Notes under the pieces: generated by a model
What the model saw: only the letters and a program-made list of their open reading frames with translations
Databases searched by the model: none
Told to the model about the DNA's origin: nothing
In this document: one piece after another, positions 46,149-58,500 of the stretch
Layout of the letters: every line of letters begins with the position of its first letter
Position numbering within the stretch: position 1 is the first letter of the stretch
NCBI RefSeq assembly: GCF_027244095.1
Contig: NC_069671.1
Location: forward strand, 3,348,001-3,412,000
Length of the DNA stretch: 64,000 nucleotides
DNA from: Hemicordylus capensis
Lineage: Eukaryota > Chordata > Lepidosauria > Squamata > Cordylidae
Reading direction: 5' to 3'
Position numbers and translations under genes: made by a program

Positions 46149-49100
46149 TAAAGGCCAAATGCCTGGTGAAACAGATGGGTCTTAAGACGGGCCTTAAAAG
46201 CAGCCAGGGAGGAGGCTGAATGAATCTGGGGGGAAAGAGTGTTCCAAAGAATAGGGGCGGCCACAGAGAAGGCCCTCCTACGGGCCCAGGCACCATGCAC
46301 TAGACCAGGGCCCAGGACACTCAGGAGGGCCAGCTGAGAAGAACTCACAGTCCGGGATACAACTGGCTGAGAGAGGCGATCCCGGAGATATACAGGTGCT
46401 GAGCCCATCAGGGTTTTGTAGGTGAGAACCAGCACTTTGAATTGGACCCGGAGGCGAACAGGTAACCAGTGCAGCGACCGTAAAAGAGGTGCAGCATGTT
46501 TTAAAGTGTGCCTCCCAAAAATGGTGCTTGCCGGTTGCTCCCGAGTGTCCTTCCTCACTGGCTCTCCTGAACGGAGCAGGCGGCTGGAGCGTTCCTCTGC
46601 CACTGTCTCCCGCCCCTGCCCTGCCCACCTCCTCTGTCTTCCGCTCGCTTCAGGGCAACAAGGGTGGGGTGAGTGTGCGCCTCTCCGTCTTTGGGCACAT
46701 GCTGTGCTTCCTCAACTGCCACCTGCCGGCGCACATGGAGAAGTCTGAGCAGCGCAAGGAGGACTTCACCACCATCCTGAACCTGCAGCAGTTTGAAGGT
46801 CCGTCCGCCAATGGGATCCTGGACCACGAGTGAGTACCATCTCGGTCGCCTTTGAGCTCTGGGAGGAAAGGCAGGCGGGGTCCCGAGCAGTGTTCCCTGT
46901 GGCAGGGATCTCCAGATGTGGTTGACGACAACTCCCAGCAACCCCAGCCAAAGGCCCCTGCAGCAGCGGGTGATGGGTTTTGTAGTCAACAGCATCTGGG
47001 AATCTCTGTGACCAGCAACACGGCTGAGGGCCCCCGTTTCAGAAGCCCTGCTCCAAGTGTTTCCCAGCAAGGGGTGTGTGACGGCTGAACTCCTCAGTCC
47101 CAAAAATGTCTGCTCTCAGCCTAATGTGACCCGCCCTGCCCCCCCAATAGGCTGTGTGGCATGGAGACTTGTGCGAGGGTCAGGTCTAGGGTAGTGGCAC
47201 TTGCCAACCAGGCTGAGTGGCCTCCATGTTCTCTGTAGCAGGGAATTCCCAGGTGGTGTTGACTACAAATCCCAGCATCCCCAGCCAAAGGCCATTGTAG
47301 CTGGGCGTGATGGGAGTTGTAGCCCCCAGCACCTGGGAGTCCCTTTAACAAGGAAGACTGAAACTAAGTTCTGGGAGATTGTTAGGGTGTGGCTTATCTG
47401 TGGCTCTTCAGGATAGGTGTAGCCAGTCTTGTCTTATCTTATCTTATCTTTCTATTTATTTATTTATCAAATTTGTACACCGCCCCAAACTTTCGTCTCT
47501 GGGTGGTTAACAATAGCATAAAACAAGTTAAAAAACACCTACAAAAACTTAAAACAATTTAACAATTTAAAATAAACCAGAGATTAAAACCTAAACAATT
47601 TCAAAAAGCTGAGCAAGCTTAGGCGAAAAGATGGGTTTTCAGGTGTTTTTAAAAAATGGCCAGAGATGGGGAGGATCGTATCTCAGCCGGGAGCGCCTTC
47701 CACAATCTTGGGGCAGCCACCAAACGAGTTGGCAAACGGGTCTTGTGGTGGCGAGCATGAATTGCCCCCTTTGCTAAGCGGGGTCTGCCTTGGTTTTCAT
47801 TTGGATGGGTGGCTTCATGCAAGCACAGGAAGATGTTGCCCTTGGGGGATGGAGCCATACCTCAGTGGTCGAGCATCTGCCTGCTTGCATGCAGAAGGTC
47901 CCAGGTTCACTCCCTGGCAGCATCTCCAGGGAGGGATGGGAGAGACCCCTGCCTGGAACCTTGGAGGAGCTGCTGCCAGTCAGTGCAGACAATACTAGGG
48001 ACCGACGGTCTGTCTCAGTAGAAAGCAGCTTCCTATGTAGTGTGCCCTATGCGCCTCCTCACACCTACAAGAAGCTCAGGCCCAAGGGACTTCTTATCTA
48101 GGGTCAGCAGAGGTCCTATTGGCTCCCCAGGTCACCTGATACTTCCTGGGATGGTTGGCTGCAGTTCTCCTTCTGTCCCCAGTCAGGGGTGCTGCTGTGG
48201 AGCAGCCAGAGCAAGGCCAGCCAGCCGGCCCCCTTCCCTGGGACGTGTTCCCATAGAATGGGCATTAAAGCGCCTGGGCTTCACTGCCAGGTCCTCTTCA
48301 ATGGAGACTCACAAAGGTCAGCACATTTTGTCATGGGCAGCAGGGAAGACCCGTCTCTGACCTCTCTAGGCATGAACTAGGGTGAGTCCCGAAGAGCACA
48401 GGAAGCTGCTGTATACTGAGTCTGACCCTTGGTCCATCTAGCTCAGTATCGTCTACCCAGACTGGCAGCAGCTTCTCCCAGGTTGCAGGCAGGAGTCTCT
48501 CTCAGCCCTATCTTGGAGATGCTGCCAGGGAGGGAACTGGGAACCTAGATGCTCTTCCCAGAATGGCCCCATCATCCCCTCAGGGGAATATCTTACTGTG
48601 CTCACACTTCTAGTCTCCCATTCATATGCAACCAGGGCAGACCCTGCTTAGCTAAGGGGACAAGTCATGCTGGCTGCCACAAGACCAGATCATCATCGTC
48701 GTCGTCATCATCATCATCAGCAGTTTAGCATATTTATATTTTGCCCCAAACCCACATTGTTAAAAATAAAACAGCCTCGATGAAAACTGTGGAAGAACGA
48801 TTAGATCTCATAAGTCTAATTAGAAGCTGGGGTGAATAAATGCATCGAAAAAGCTGCCAGAGATGGGGACTCTTATTTCTTCAGGGAGCGTCTTCCAAAG
48901 CTTCAGAGCTGCAATGGAGACAAGCTGGGGGCTGGAGAGGCCGGGGGATGAACCCGGGACCTTCTGCAGACAAGAAGGGCATGCTGCCTCTGAGCTTGCC
49001 TGCTTCCCTCTCCAGTTTCCCGGAGCCCGGTGGTGTTGTCTTCGGAATCTGTGCAGAGAGATGTGCAGGTTTGCTGGGGCTCGTCTTTGAAATGACCTCC

Positions 49101-49479
49101 CAGTTTGCCTTCTGCAAAATCGACGCCTTCAGCTATGAGAAATGCAGCCCTCCCCAACCCAGCTCCGCCTTGTGATTGGGACAGGTCTCTGCTGGTGGCG
49201 TTGTTTGCACACTGGTGCGCACGCACGCACGCACCTACCCATGTGCGGCCACATCTGACCCTTTGGAAGCCGGAGCATCTCCCACAGAAGGGCTGCTGCC
49301 GAGAACACCCCGTGCAGCTGCGCCAGGCACTTGATCCATTCAGCAGAGGCAGTGGAGCCTGTTGGAAGCCCGCCAGGAGAGCGAACGGCTCAGAGCGCTG
49401 ACCTAGATTCCCCCTTGGAGTCGAAGCTCCGAAGCTGCTTCCCAGCAAAAGCCTCTCTGCCTCCACCCAACAGGAGGGG

Positions 49480-49510
<31 letters not shown>

Positions 49511-52500
49511 CTGGCCTTGTGGCAGCAAACATGAATTATCCTCCCCTTTGCTAAGCAGGGCCTGCCCTGGTTTGCATTTGGATGGGAGACTCCACGTGTG
49601 AGCACTGGGAGAGGTTCCCCTGAGGGGACTGGAAGAATTCTGAACCCTCCCCAGTTGCATGTCCTCAGGATCTGGTAGATTGCTTCTGAATATGGAGGTT
49701 TTATCTTGCTCTCATGGCTCATTGCTGTTGATAGTCCTTCTCCTCCCCCACCGGCATCTCAAATTTGGCCCTCTTTCTCCCTGCAGATGGGGCATCTTGG
49801 TCCTGTAGCTGGGGCCTGCCCCATTTGTAACATGAAGGAGCATGAATATAGGAAGCTGTCTTCTATTGAGTCAGACCCTTGGTCCATCTAACTCAGTGTT
49901 GTCAGCACAGACTGGCAGCGGCTTCTCCAAGGTTGCAGGCAGGGATCTCTCTCAAGCTCAGCCCTATCTGGAGAGGCCGGGAAGGGAACTGGGAACCTTC
50001 TGCATGCAAGTAGGCAGGTGCTCTTCCCAGAGCGGCCCCCTCCCCTAAGGGGAATCTCTTGCAATGTTCAGATATAGTCTCCCATCCAAACACAAACCAG
50101 GGCAGACCCTGCTTAGCAAAGGGGACAAGTCACACTTACTACCACAAGACCCGGGCGTGTCCGGATTTCACCTTTGTGTGCCCTGCTCTTCTCTCTGCCA
50201 GCGTCGTCTTCTGGTTTGGGGATCTTAACTTCCGCATTGAGAGCCTGGACATCCGCTTTGTGAAATACGCCATTGACAACAACATCCTCCATCAGCTCTG
50301 GGAGAAGGACCAGGTGAGGGGGGGGGCAGGTGAGATGCAATCCTTGGGGGCTAGTCCTGTCTCTTGATCTTGGTGGGCATTCCAGAATAGCCCACGCCCA
50401 TTTGGCCGGAGACCGCAGGGGGCACATAAGCTCAGACCCCTGGGAGTCCGGGTCACATCCTGACTTCAGGGCAGAGGCGGAGACTCTGCTGTTACCTACA
50501 GAGCAGAGATTCCAAACTTCCAGTGAACTCCCCTCACCCCTGGCCACAGTAGCCTTTGGTACTTTCCCCCACCATAAAAATCAAGCACTCCCTTTAGTGG
50601 GTGAATGATTGACCAGGAGGTGGTGATAAAAATAACGGCCCCTCATTTTGTGATCCATCTTGTAATCCCGTGATCTTGCTAGGCTTCACCGGTCCCGTGT
50701 CTGTCGTAAAAACCAAGGAAGCTGCCTTCTACTGAGTCAGACCCTTGGTCCATCTCGCTCAATATCGTCTACCCAGACTGGCAGCAGCTCCTCCAAGGTT
50801 GCAGGCAGGAGTCTCTCTCAGCCCTACCTTGGAGATGCTGCCAGGGAGGGGACTTAGACACTTCTGCATGCAAGCAGGCAGGTGCTCTTCCCAGAGTGGC
50901 CCCATCCCGAGTGGAATATCTTACAGTGCTCACACATGTAGTCTCCCATCCAAATGCAAACCAGGGTGGACCCTGATTAGCAAAGGGGGCAATTCATGCT
51001 TGCTACCACAAGACCTCCTCTCCTCCCTATTAATTAGTCCAGGCAGCAAGCCTGGGAAATGCTTGAACACAGGAAGCTGCCGTATACTGAGTTGGACCCT
51101 TGGTCCATCTAGCTCAGTATTGCCGACCCATACTGGCAGCAGCTTCTCCAAGGCAAGGCTGCAGGCAGGAGTCTCTCTCAGCCCTACCTTGGAGATGCTG
51201 CCAGGGAGGGAATTGGGAACCTAGATGCTCTTCCCAGAGTGGCCCCATCCCCTGAGCGGAATACCTTACGGTGCTCAGACATATAGTCTCCCATCCAGAT
51301 GCAAACCAGGGTGGGCCCTGCTTAGCAAAGGGGACAAGTCCTGCTTGCGACCACAAGACCAGCTCTCCCTTGGCCTCTTCCGTGGGCCCAGAGACCTCTC
51401 CTCACACCCTGCAGCCGCACCTTCACGCGTCTCCTCCTCTCCGTCTCCTGCAGCTGAACATCGCCAAGAGCACATGGCCCATCCTAAAAGGCTTCCAGGA
51501 GGGCTTGCTGAACTTCCCCCCAACCTTCAAGTTTGATGTGGGGACCAACATGTACGACACCAGGTGCGTGGTGCTGAGCTGGGCCCGAGAGGTGGGCTGG
51601 GAGGGGAAGACGGGGCTGGGAGGAATGGGTACCCCTGGGCACGCTTTGCACGTGTCCTTGCTTGCAGGAGAGAGTTCTGGGGAAGGCCTTGGGGCTGCGG
51701 TCAAAATAGTCATTGCTGTAAGGCCAGGCTTCTGCACTTTGACCTTGCTGCCAATGCTGGGCTGCAACTCTCACTGTCCCTGACTATTGGCTGCTGTGGC
51801 TGGGGATGATGGGAGTTGTAGTCCAGAGGCAGCTGGCGAGGTATGCAGCCCTGCTTTCAGCACACCCTTGATTTTTATGTAGCAGGTTGGGTGCTCTGGC
51901 AGGGGGGGAGGATGGGTTTCCCTCTTCCCCCAACGTGTTTCTGCTCTGGATCGCCTCCCTCCGCAAAATGAGGGAGGCTCGGCTGTCGTGCACACAGGAC
52001 AGGGCCTTCTCTGTTGCTGCCCCCAGACTCTGGGATGCTCTCTCAGTGGCTATTCGCTATTACAAAAAGCAGCTTTACTGGGAACAGCCTATATTCTGCG
52101 ACGATATCTATAACAATTGACAATAAAATTCAGCCATCCCAGATCCTTGGGAAGGACTCGATGTCTGGATAAAACAAACCAGTCAATAACACCTGTCTGA
52201 CTGTGTAAACAAGAAATAATAATAATAATAAATAACATTTTAATCGCACCCTTCTGCCACGGCGTTCAGCACACATGGCCCCCCTTTCTCATCCTCACAA
52301 CAAACCTGTTAGGTAGGTTGGGCTGAGAGATCCTGGCTGGCTTAAGTGAACTTCCCACTTGATCCTATCGGCGGGAGGATTTGAACCCAGAGCCCAAGTT
52401 CTGGCCCTTGAGCCCTGAAGTGCCGCCTCGTGTGCCCCACAGCGCCAAGAAGCGGAAGCCGGCTTGGACGGACCGGATCCTGTGGAAGATCAAAGGCTCT

Positions 52501-55500
52501 GGGGTCCCGACACACCCCGGGAGGCCCGGTGGTGGTGGGGTGTCGGTGACCCAGCTCTGCTACCGTAGCCACATGGAGTACACCGTGAGTGACCACAAGC
52601 CTGTCGTCTCCATCTTTGCTCTGCTGGTGAGTCCGGAGCCCTGCTGGGAACTCTCTTGCGGGGACTGCCCGAGTTCGGGTTGTACTGTCAGGAAGTCCAA
52701 ATATGTGGGGCGTGGGACGGGGCTTTATGTATGGCATTCACACTCCACCAGTGTTCTCTCTAACAGGGATTCCCAGATGTTGTTGACGACAGCTCCCAGA
52801 ATCCCCAGCTATAATGACTTTTGCTTGGGAATTCTGGGAGTTGTCATCAACAATGTCTGGGGATCCCTGTTAGAGGGAACACTGCACTCCACCCTGCTCT
52901 TCCTCCAAGGAGCTCAGAGAGGCACACATGATGGTTCAGCTGATCTGGTGGTAGCCAGCATGACTTGTCCCCTTAGCTAAGCAGGGTCCACCCTGGTTGC
53001 ATATGAAAGGGAGACTAGAAGTGTGAGCACTGGAAGAGATTCCCCTTCTTAGGGGATGGAGCTGCTCTGGGAAGAGCATCGAGGTCCCAAGTTCCCTCCC
53101 TGGCAGCATCTCCAAGATAGGGCTGAGAGAGATTCCTGCCTGCAGCCTTGGAGAAGCCGCTGCCAGTCTGGGTAGACAACCCTGAGCTAGATGGACCAAT
53201 GGCCTGACTCAGAATATAGCAGCTTCCTATGTTCCTATGTTTTTCTGACCATGTGAGGTAGGTTAGGCTGAGAGACTGTGACTAACTCAGACCTGGTGTG
53301 CTTCATAGCTGAATGGGAATTTGAATCTGGGTCTTCCAAATCCAGGTCACTAGAAATGACTTGATTAGCAAGCCAGAAGTTGCCGGTTCGAATCCCCACT
53401 GGTCTGTTTACCAGACTATGGGAAATGCCTCTATCAGGCAGCAGTGATAGAGGAAGATGCTGAAATGCATCATCTCATACTGCGCGGGAGGAGGCCATGG
53501 TCAACCCCTCCTGTATTCTGCCAAAGACAAACACGGGGCTCTGTGGTCACCAGGAGTCGACACCGACTCGAAGGCACACTTTACTTACTTCACTTACCCC
53601 ACAGTGGGTCTCTTTAGATGGCTGTTGAACAAACATGGCCACCCCATCACCTCTAGACCAGGGATTCCCAACCTTGGATTGCCAGATGATGTTGGACTAC
53701 AACTCCCATCATCCCCAACCACAATGGTTGTGTAGTCCGGATGTTGGACTACAACTCCCAGCATCCCCGGCCCTTGGCTGGGGATGCTGGGAGTTGTAGT
53801 CCAACATCTGGCAACACAACGTTGGAAACCAACCAGTGGACCTGAGTTGGTTCCATTCCTGGGAAGGCAGTTTCTGTTTTCTGGACACAACATGACTTGC
53901 TCCAGCCTCTCTCACCCAGCCTCTCTCTCTCTGGCAGTTTTCTTCCAGGGCAGATGTGCCACTGGTAGAGCTTCAAGTGGCTGACGAGTGGACAAAAATA
54001 GAGCAGGCTGTCGTCCGGTATAAGATCTCCGTGAGTTACCACCGCAGCTCCTGGGACTGGATCGCCCTGTACCGAGTAAGAGATCCAGGCAGCTGTTTGG
54101 GGGCCAACTGGTTTGGGTAGAGAGGGAGGGGGCCGGGGGAGGGGGCATCTTTTTGGCCTTGGTAGAACTGGTAAGCCACCTCATGCCCCAGTTACTAAAT
54201 TCAGAGGGGACTGAAGCCATACCTGGATTTTTAGAAATGTGGATGCCCAAGGCTGACTCTTGCCCAGGAGTTCCCAACCTGTGGTCCTCCCAGATGTTGA
54301 TGAACTACAACTCCTACCAAGCCTTGGGAGTTGTAGTTCAGCAACATCTGGAGGACCACAAGTAGGGAACCCTCGCTCTCGAGCATCGGAGAGCCATGGT
54401 GAGAAGCAGGAGTAAGGTGCGGGGGCAGGGGGTATGCCTTCAGCCCTCCAGCTCCTGTTGGACTCCAACTCCCATCATCCCTAGCTCCAGTGGCCAGTAG
54501 GGATGATGTAGTCCAACATCTGCAGGAGGGCCAAAAGTTGTACAGTTTTGTGTTAAAGAAGGGGGTTCCTGACCTTAAAAAACAAAACAAAACATAAGTG
54601 TACCCTTTCTGTTGCAAATTTTCATCTTGGGTACCCTGAGTGTGAGTGTACTAGTTTAAATGCGGACAAGTTTAAATGCGGACAAGTTAGTTAGGCGGAT
54701 AACTCCAGTCATCGGCTTACATCCAGGGTCAATTACTCATGAGTACTTCCACTGAAATAGGACAAGTAAACTTGTAACTAAGTAACTAACTAAACTTGTT
54801 CCATAAGATTGCTTGTGAGTAACTTATGAGCAAACTTATTTATTACCTTAGCTTATTTATTTGTCCATCTTATTTATTTATTACTTCTCTGTGTAAACTG
54901 CCCTGAGCCATTTTTGGAAGGGTGGTATAGAAATTGAATGAATGAATGAATAAATAAACTTATGAATAACTTGATGTAAGCCCATCTCATAACTGTAACC
55001 TTTAAATTTGTGTGTGTGTGTGTGTGCATTTATACGCATATATACAGACAAACATAAATTGAAGTGTGACAAGGAAACAGGTTACTCTAATCAATGGCTT
55101 ACATCTGGACTGCTCTCATATAAGAACACGATACTGTTTTTTTCCCCTGGAAGTGTGTGCAAAACCACAGAAATTGTGTTGCAGTGGAACAGGATAACAT
55201 TTGACCACTTTAGTGGGGGGAAAGGAAGTCTGCTGGGCATTTTTGACATAGTAGGCTTTACTGCGAGTTCAAAGTTGCCCCAAATAACCAATGCATAAAG
55301 TGCATCTTTTGACTCTGGATATAAATCAGGCAACACTCCTGACATGCAATGAAAAACCTGGATTGTGTGTGAAGTGCTCCCCAATAGTTTGCCGGGACTT
55401 CGGGGTAAATCTGCCCGATATTTGAACAGACACCTCAGTTCTGGAAGACATGGGAGCTAAAAGCCCTGAGTGAAAAATGCCCTGGTCAATTTCACCTCCG

Positions 55501-58500
55501 CTGCAAAATCCCCCAGGCAAGCCTGTTATCTGCTAGTCAATTTCACTCCCCCGCCCCCACCCCACACCAAGTCTCCTAACAGGGCAAACAAACCACAAAT
55601 GTTTGATGTTTTAAGTGTAGAATATTTCTCTAAACATTGTTGATTCTTAATTAATCACTTCCTGAAATGCTTTCCTCTTAAGGAATGTCAGTGACTTGCC
55701 TGCAACCTCATGCATGCTTTCCTGGAAATAAGTCCCAGTGAACTGTTCTTCCTATGTATCATCTAGAGCAGGGCTGCTCAACTTCGGCCCTCCTACAGAT
55801 GTTGGACTACAACTCCCACAATCCCTGGCTATTGGCCACTGTAGCTGGGGATTATGGGAGTTGTAGTCCAAAACAGCTGGAGGGCCTAAGTTGAGCAGGC
55901 CTGATCTAGAGCAAGGGTGGGTAAACTTGGCCCTCCAGCTTTTGTTGAACTAAAAGCCCATCAATCCCAGGTGGGAATGATGGCAGTTGTAGTTCCACAG
56001 GAGCTGGAGGGTCAAGTTTCCCCAGCCCTGGTCTAGAAGTACCCTAAACCTGGCGGTTCCATCTGGCCATTGCTCTTAACAGCCATGGAGGGGCTGCTCT
56101 TCCTCCCACCCTGAATATTGCCTTTATCAAAGACGTGTTTCCAGTCTTGGGTTCCCAAGATTGGACTACTGCTCCCTGCAGCCACTGTGGCTGGAGATGA
56201 TAGAAGTCTGGTCCCCAGAGATGATGTTGTGCTACAAGATTGGGGAGCCAGATCTCAAAGGCATCTAAGCCTGTGGAACACACTGCAGCTGGGGGACTTT
56301 GCGACCCCTGGCTTTGCAACCCCCTGCTGAGCAGAAAGGCATCTTTTTTGTTGAGCGGGGGAGAGCAACTGGCCCTCCCCATCCACAGCATAGCATCCCT
56401 CCAGTGGCTGTTGCTGATATCTGTCTTTGATTCTTTTTTAGATTGTGAGCCCTTTGGGGACAAGGAGTCGTATTTTGCATGCGCGCGCACACACACACCA
56501 CTTTGAGAATGTCTGTTGAAAGGCAGTATATAAAGATCCGCCGTATCCATATCCCTAGTGCTGTATCCGTATCCCTAGTGCAGTCTCTTGGCTGCTCACA
56601 ACAGATGCCTGTCCGAGAAAGAGACACATTAATAGAAACGCATATTATGTCCAAAGGGAGACATTAGAACTAAATTATTCATATTGTAAGGACTTTAAAA
56701 AAATGAAAGAAAGCCATTCAGTGTATTAGATGTGGAAACAATTGGAAGGTAGATTATATGCAAAGATTTGGTGCTGAGAAAAGATTATTTGGCTTGGGAG
56801 TCATTTACTAGAAATGCAGTGGGAAAGGCCAAGCCCCCCTGCCCTACCTCCCCCTGTCTACTTTCTTTTAAAGCTGTATATATATTTGGTGATTAGACAG
56901 TTATTCCACTGGGCTCCACCCACTGATCTGCTCTCAGCTCCTGGCTAGGAAGGGTTCCCCTGAAGGCCCCACCCTGGGACCAGCATTCTCTATTTCAAGA
57001 GAAGGCAAAACAGATCCATCAGGGCTGCCCTGGGGGCAATTCCAGAAATATTATCGACTAGTAGGTGAGGCCCATTGTTGACTGGGCCAGGTCGTTTTGC
57101 ATAAATACACTGATAGGAAAGTCCAAGAAATTAAATATATGCAACCTTTTGCATTGATGTGCTTGCAAAAGGGGAGTAAAAGAATGCAGTAAGACCTCGA
57201 TATCCATGGACTCTATATCCACGGATTCCCATATCTGCAGTCGGGTAATAGATGGCTAACCTTGGTATACATGGGGGAAATGGGGGGGGGGATCCTGTTG
57301 TGTTTTGGAGCCTCAAAATGGCTCTGTTTTAAAATATTGGAAAAATGGCAAATTTTGGCCATGTTGGAGGCATTCGTAGGCACAGCGCAACTCAGGGGGA
57401 ACAGCTAAGTTTAGTAGGCAAAATTCGATGTCTTTTGGAGGTTTTTCTCAAACTGGGAACCTAACCCCTAATTCCTCATTGCTTTAATGCCTCAATGAAG
57501 TCACCTTCAGTGGCCAGCGTGGAAATGCTTGACTAACAAGCAGAACGTTGCCAGTTTGAATCCCCGCTGGTATGTTTCCCAGACCTTTATCGGGCAGCAG
57601 TGATATAGGAAGATGCTGAAAGGCATCATCTCACACTGTGTGGGAGGAGGCAATGGTCAGCCCCTCCTGTATTCTCCCATTGACAACCACAGGGCTCTGT
57701 GGGTGCCAGGAGTCGAAATTGACTTGACAGCACACTTTACCTTTACTTAATGCTTCAATATTCACGGCTTCCATATCCATAGTTGTAGTGTGGAATGGAA
57801 CCCCCATGAATATCAAGGTCCTCTTGTAGTTTTAAATGTGTTGGATGTCAACTTGAAACATCTTTTATTTTATTGAATAATTCCTATACATAGTAAATCT
57901 GAATCATAGTAAACTTGAATCTGAGAAAGATCTTCTGCTTCTCTTGGGCATGATGTTGTTTTTGAGTTCTTGATCTAATTGATTACTGAGTGTTAAAAAT
58001 TGGAGAACAACAGTTAAAATATGCTGCATATATTCAGGATTTCTTCCCCCCAAATAACCTCCAAATTATTTAAAAATTCCATCCAGCATATTCTGCTGTA
58101 AAAGGTAAGGCATTCAGCTAATTTCAGTGGCGGGATTGCTCATGCAAAATTTGGTATCTGTGGTATCAAACTCTTCAAAATATATAAGATAGTGTCTGAA
58201 ATGGGCAAAGTATGTCGATAACGGAATCAGAATTTCTCCTTATATGGTCTCTGATTCCGTTACTAATGAGTTTTGCATATCTTGCAGATTTCAGATGCTA
58301 TCTCTAATATTTCAGGGTTTTGAAAAAAATATGGCCTTACTGTAGGAGATGTTCTCCTGCCACTGGGTATATATAGCATCAGCCTGAAAACTTGCTTAGA
58401 GCTACAGTCATTGAAAAAAAGTGTAACATGCCTGATTCCATTACCCTTGGAACTGTCCCTGAGGAAAAGAGCTGACCCCTGCCTGAAGAGTCTTTTCTGA

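Larger units (their letters stand above)
57058..58215 (+). repeat. GGTGAGGCCC-family element carrying nested insertions
   Basis: CTAGTAGGTGAGGCCCATTG start; the element continues after the Tigger insert with GTTGGATGTCAACTTGAAAC and ends around AATATATAAGATAG. Confidence 0.7.

Noticed and set aside
47752-47815. 5S rRNA-like words considered as 5S rRNA genes or pseudogenes.
   Set aside because: Only the internal promoter region is present, in the same SINE context at more than a dozen places.
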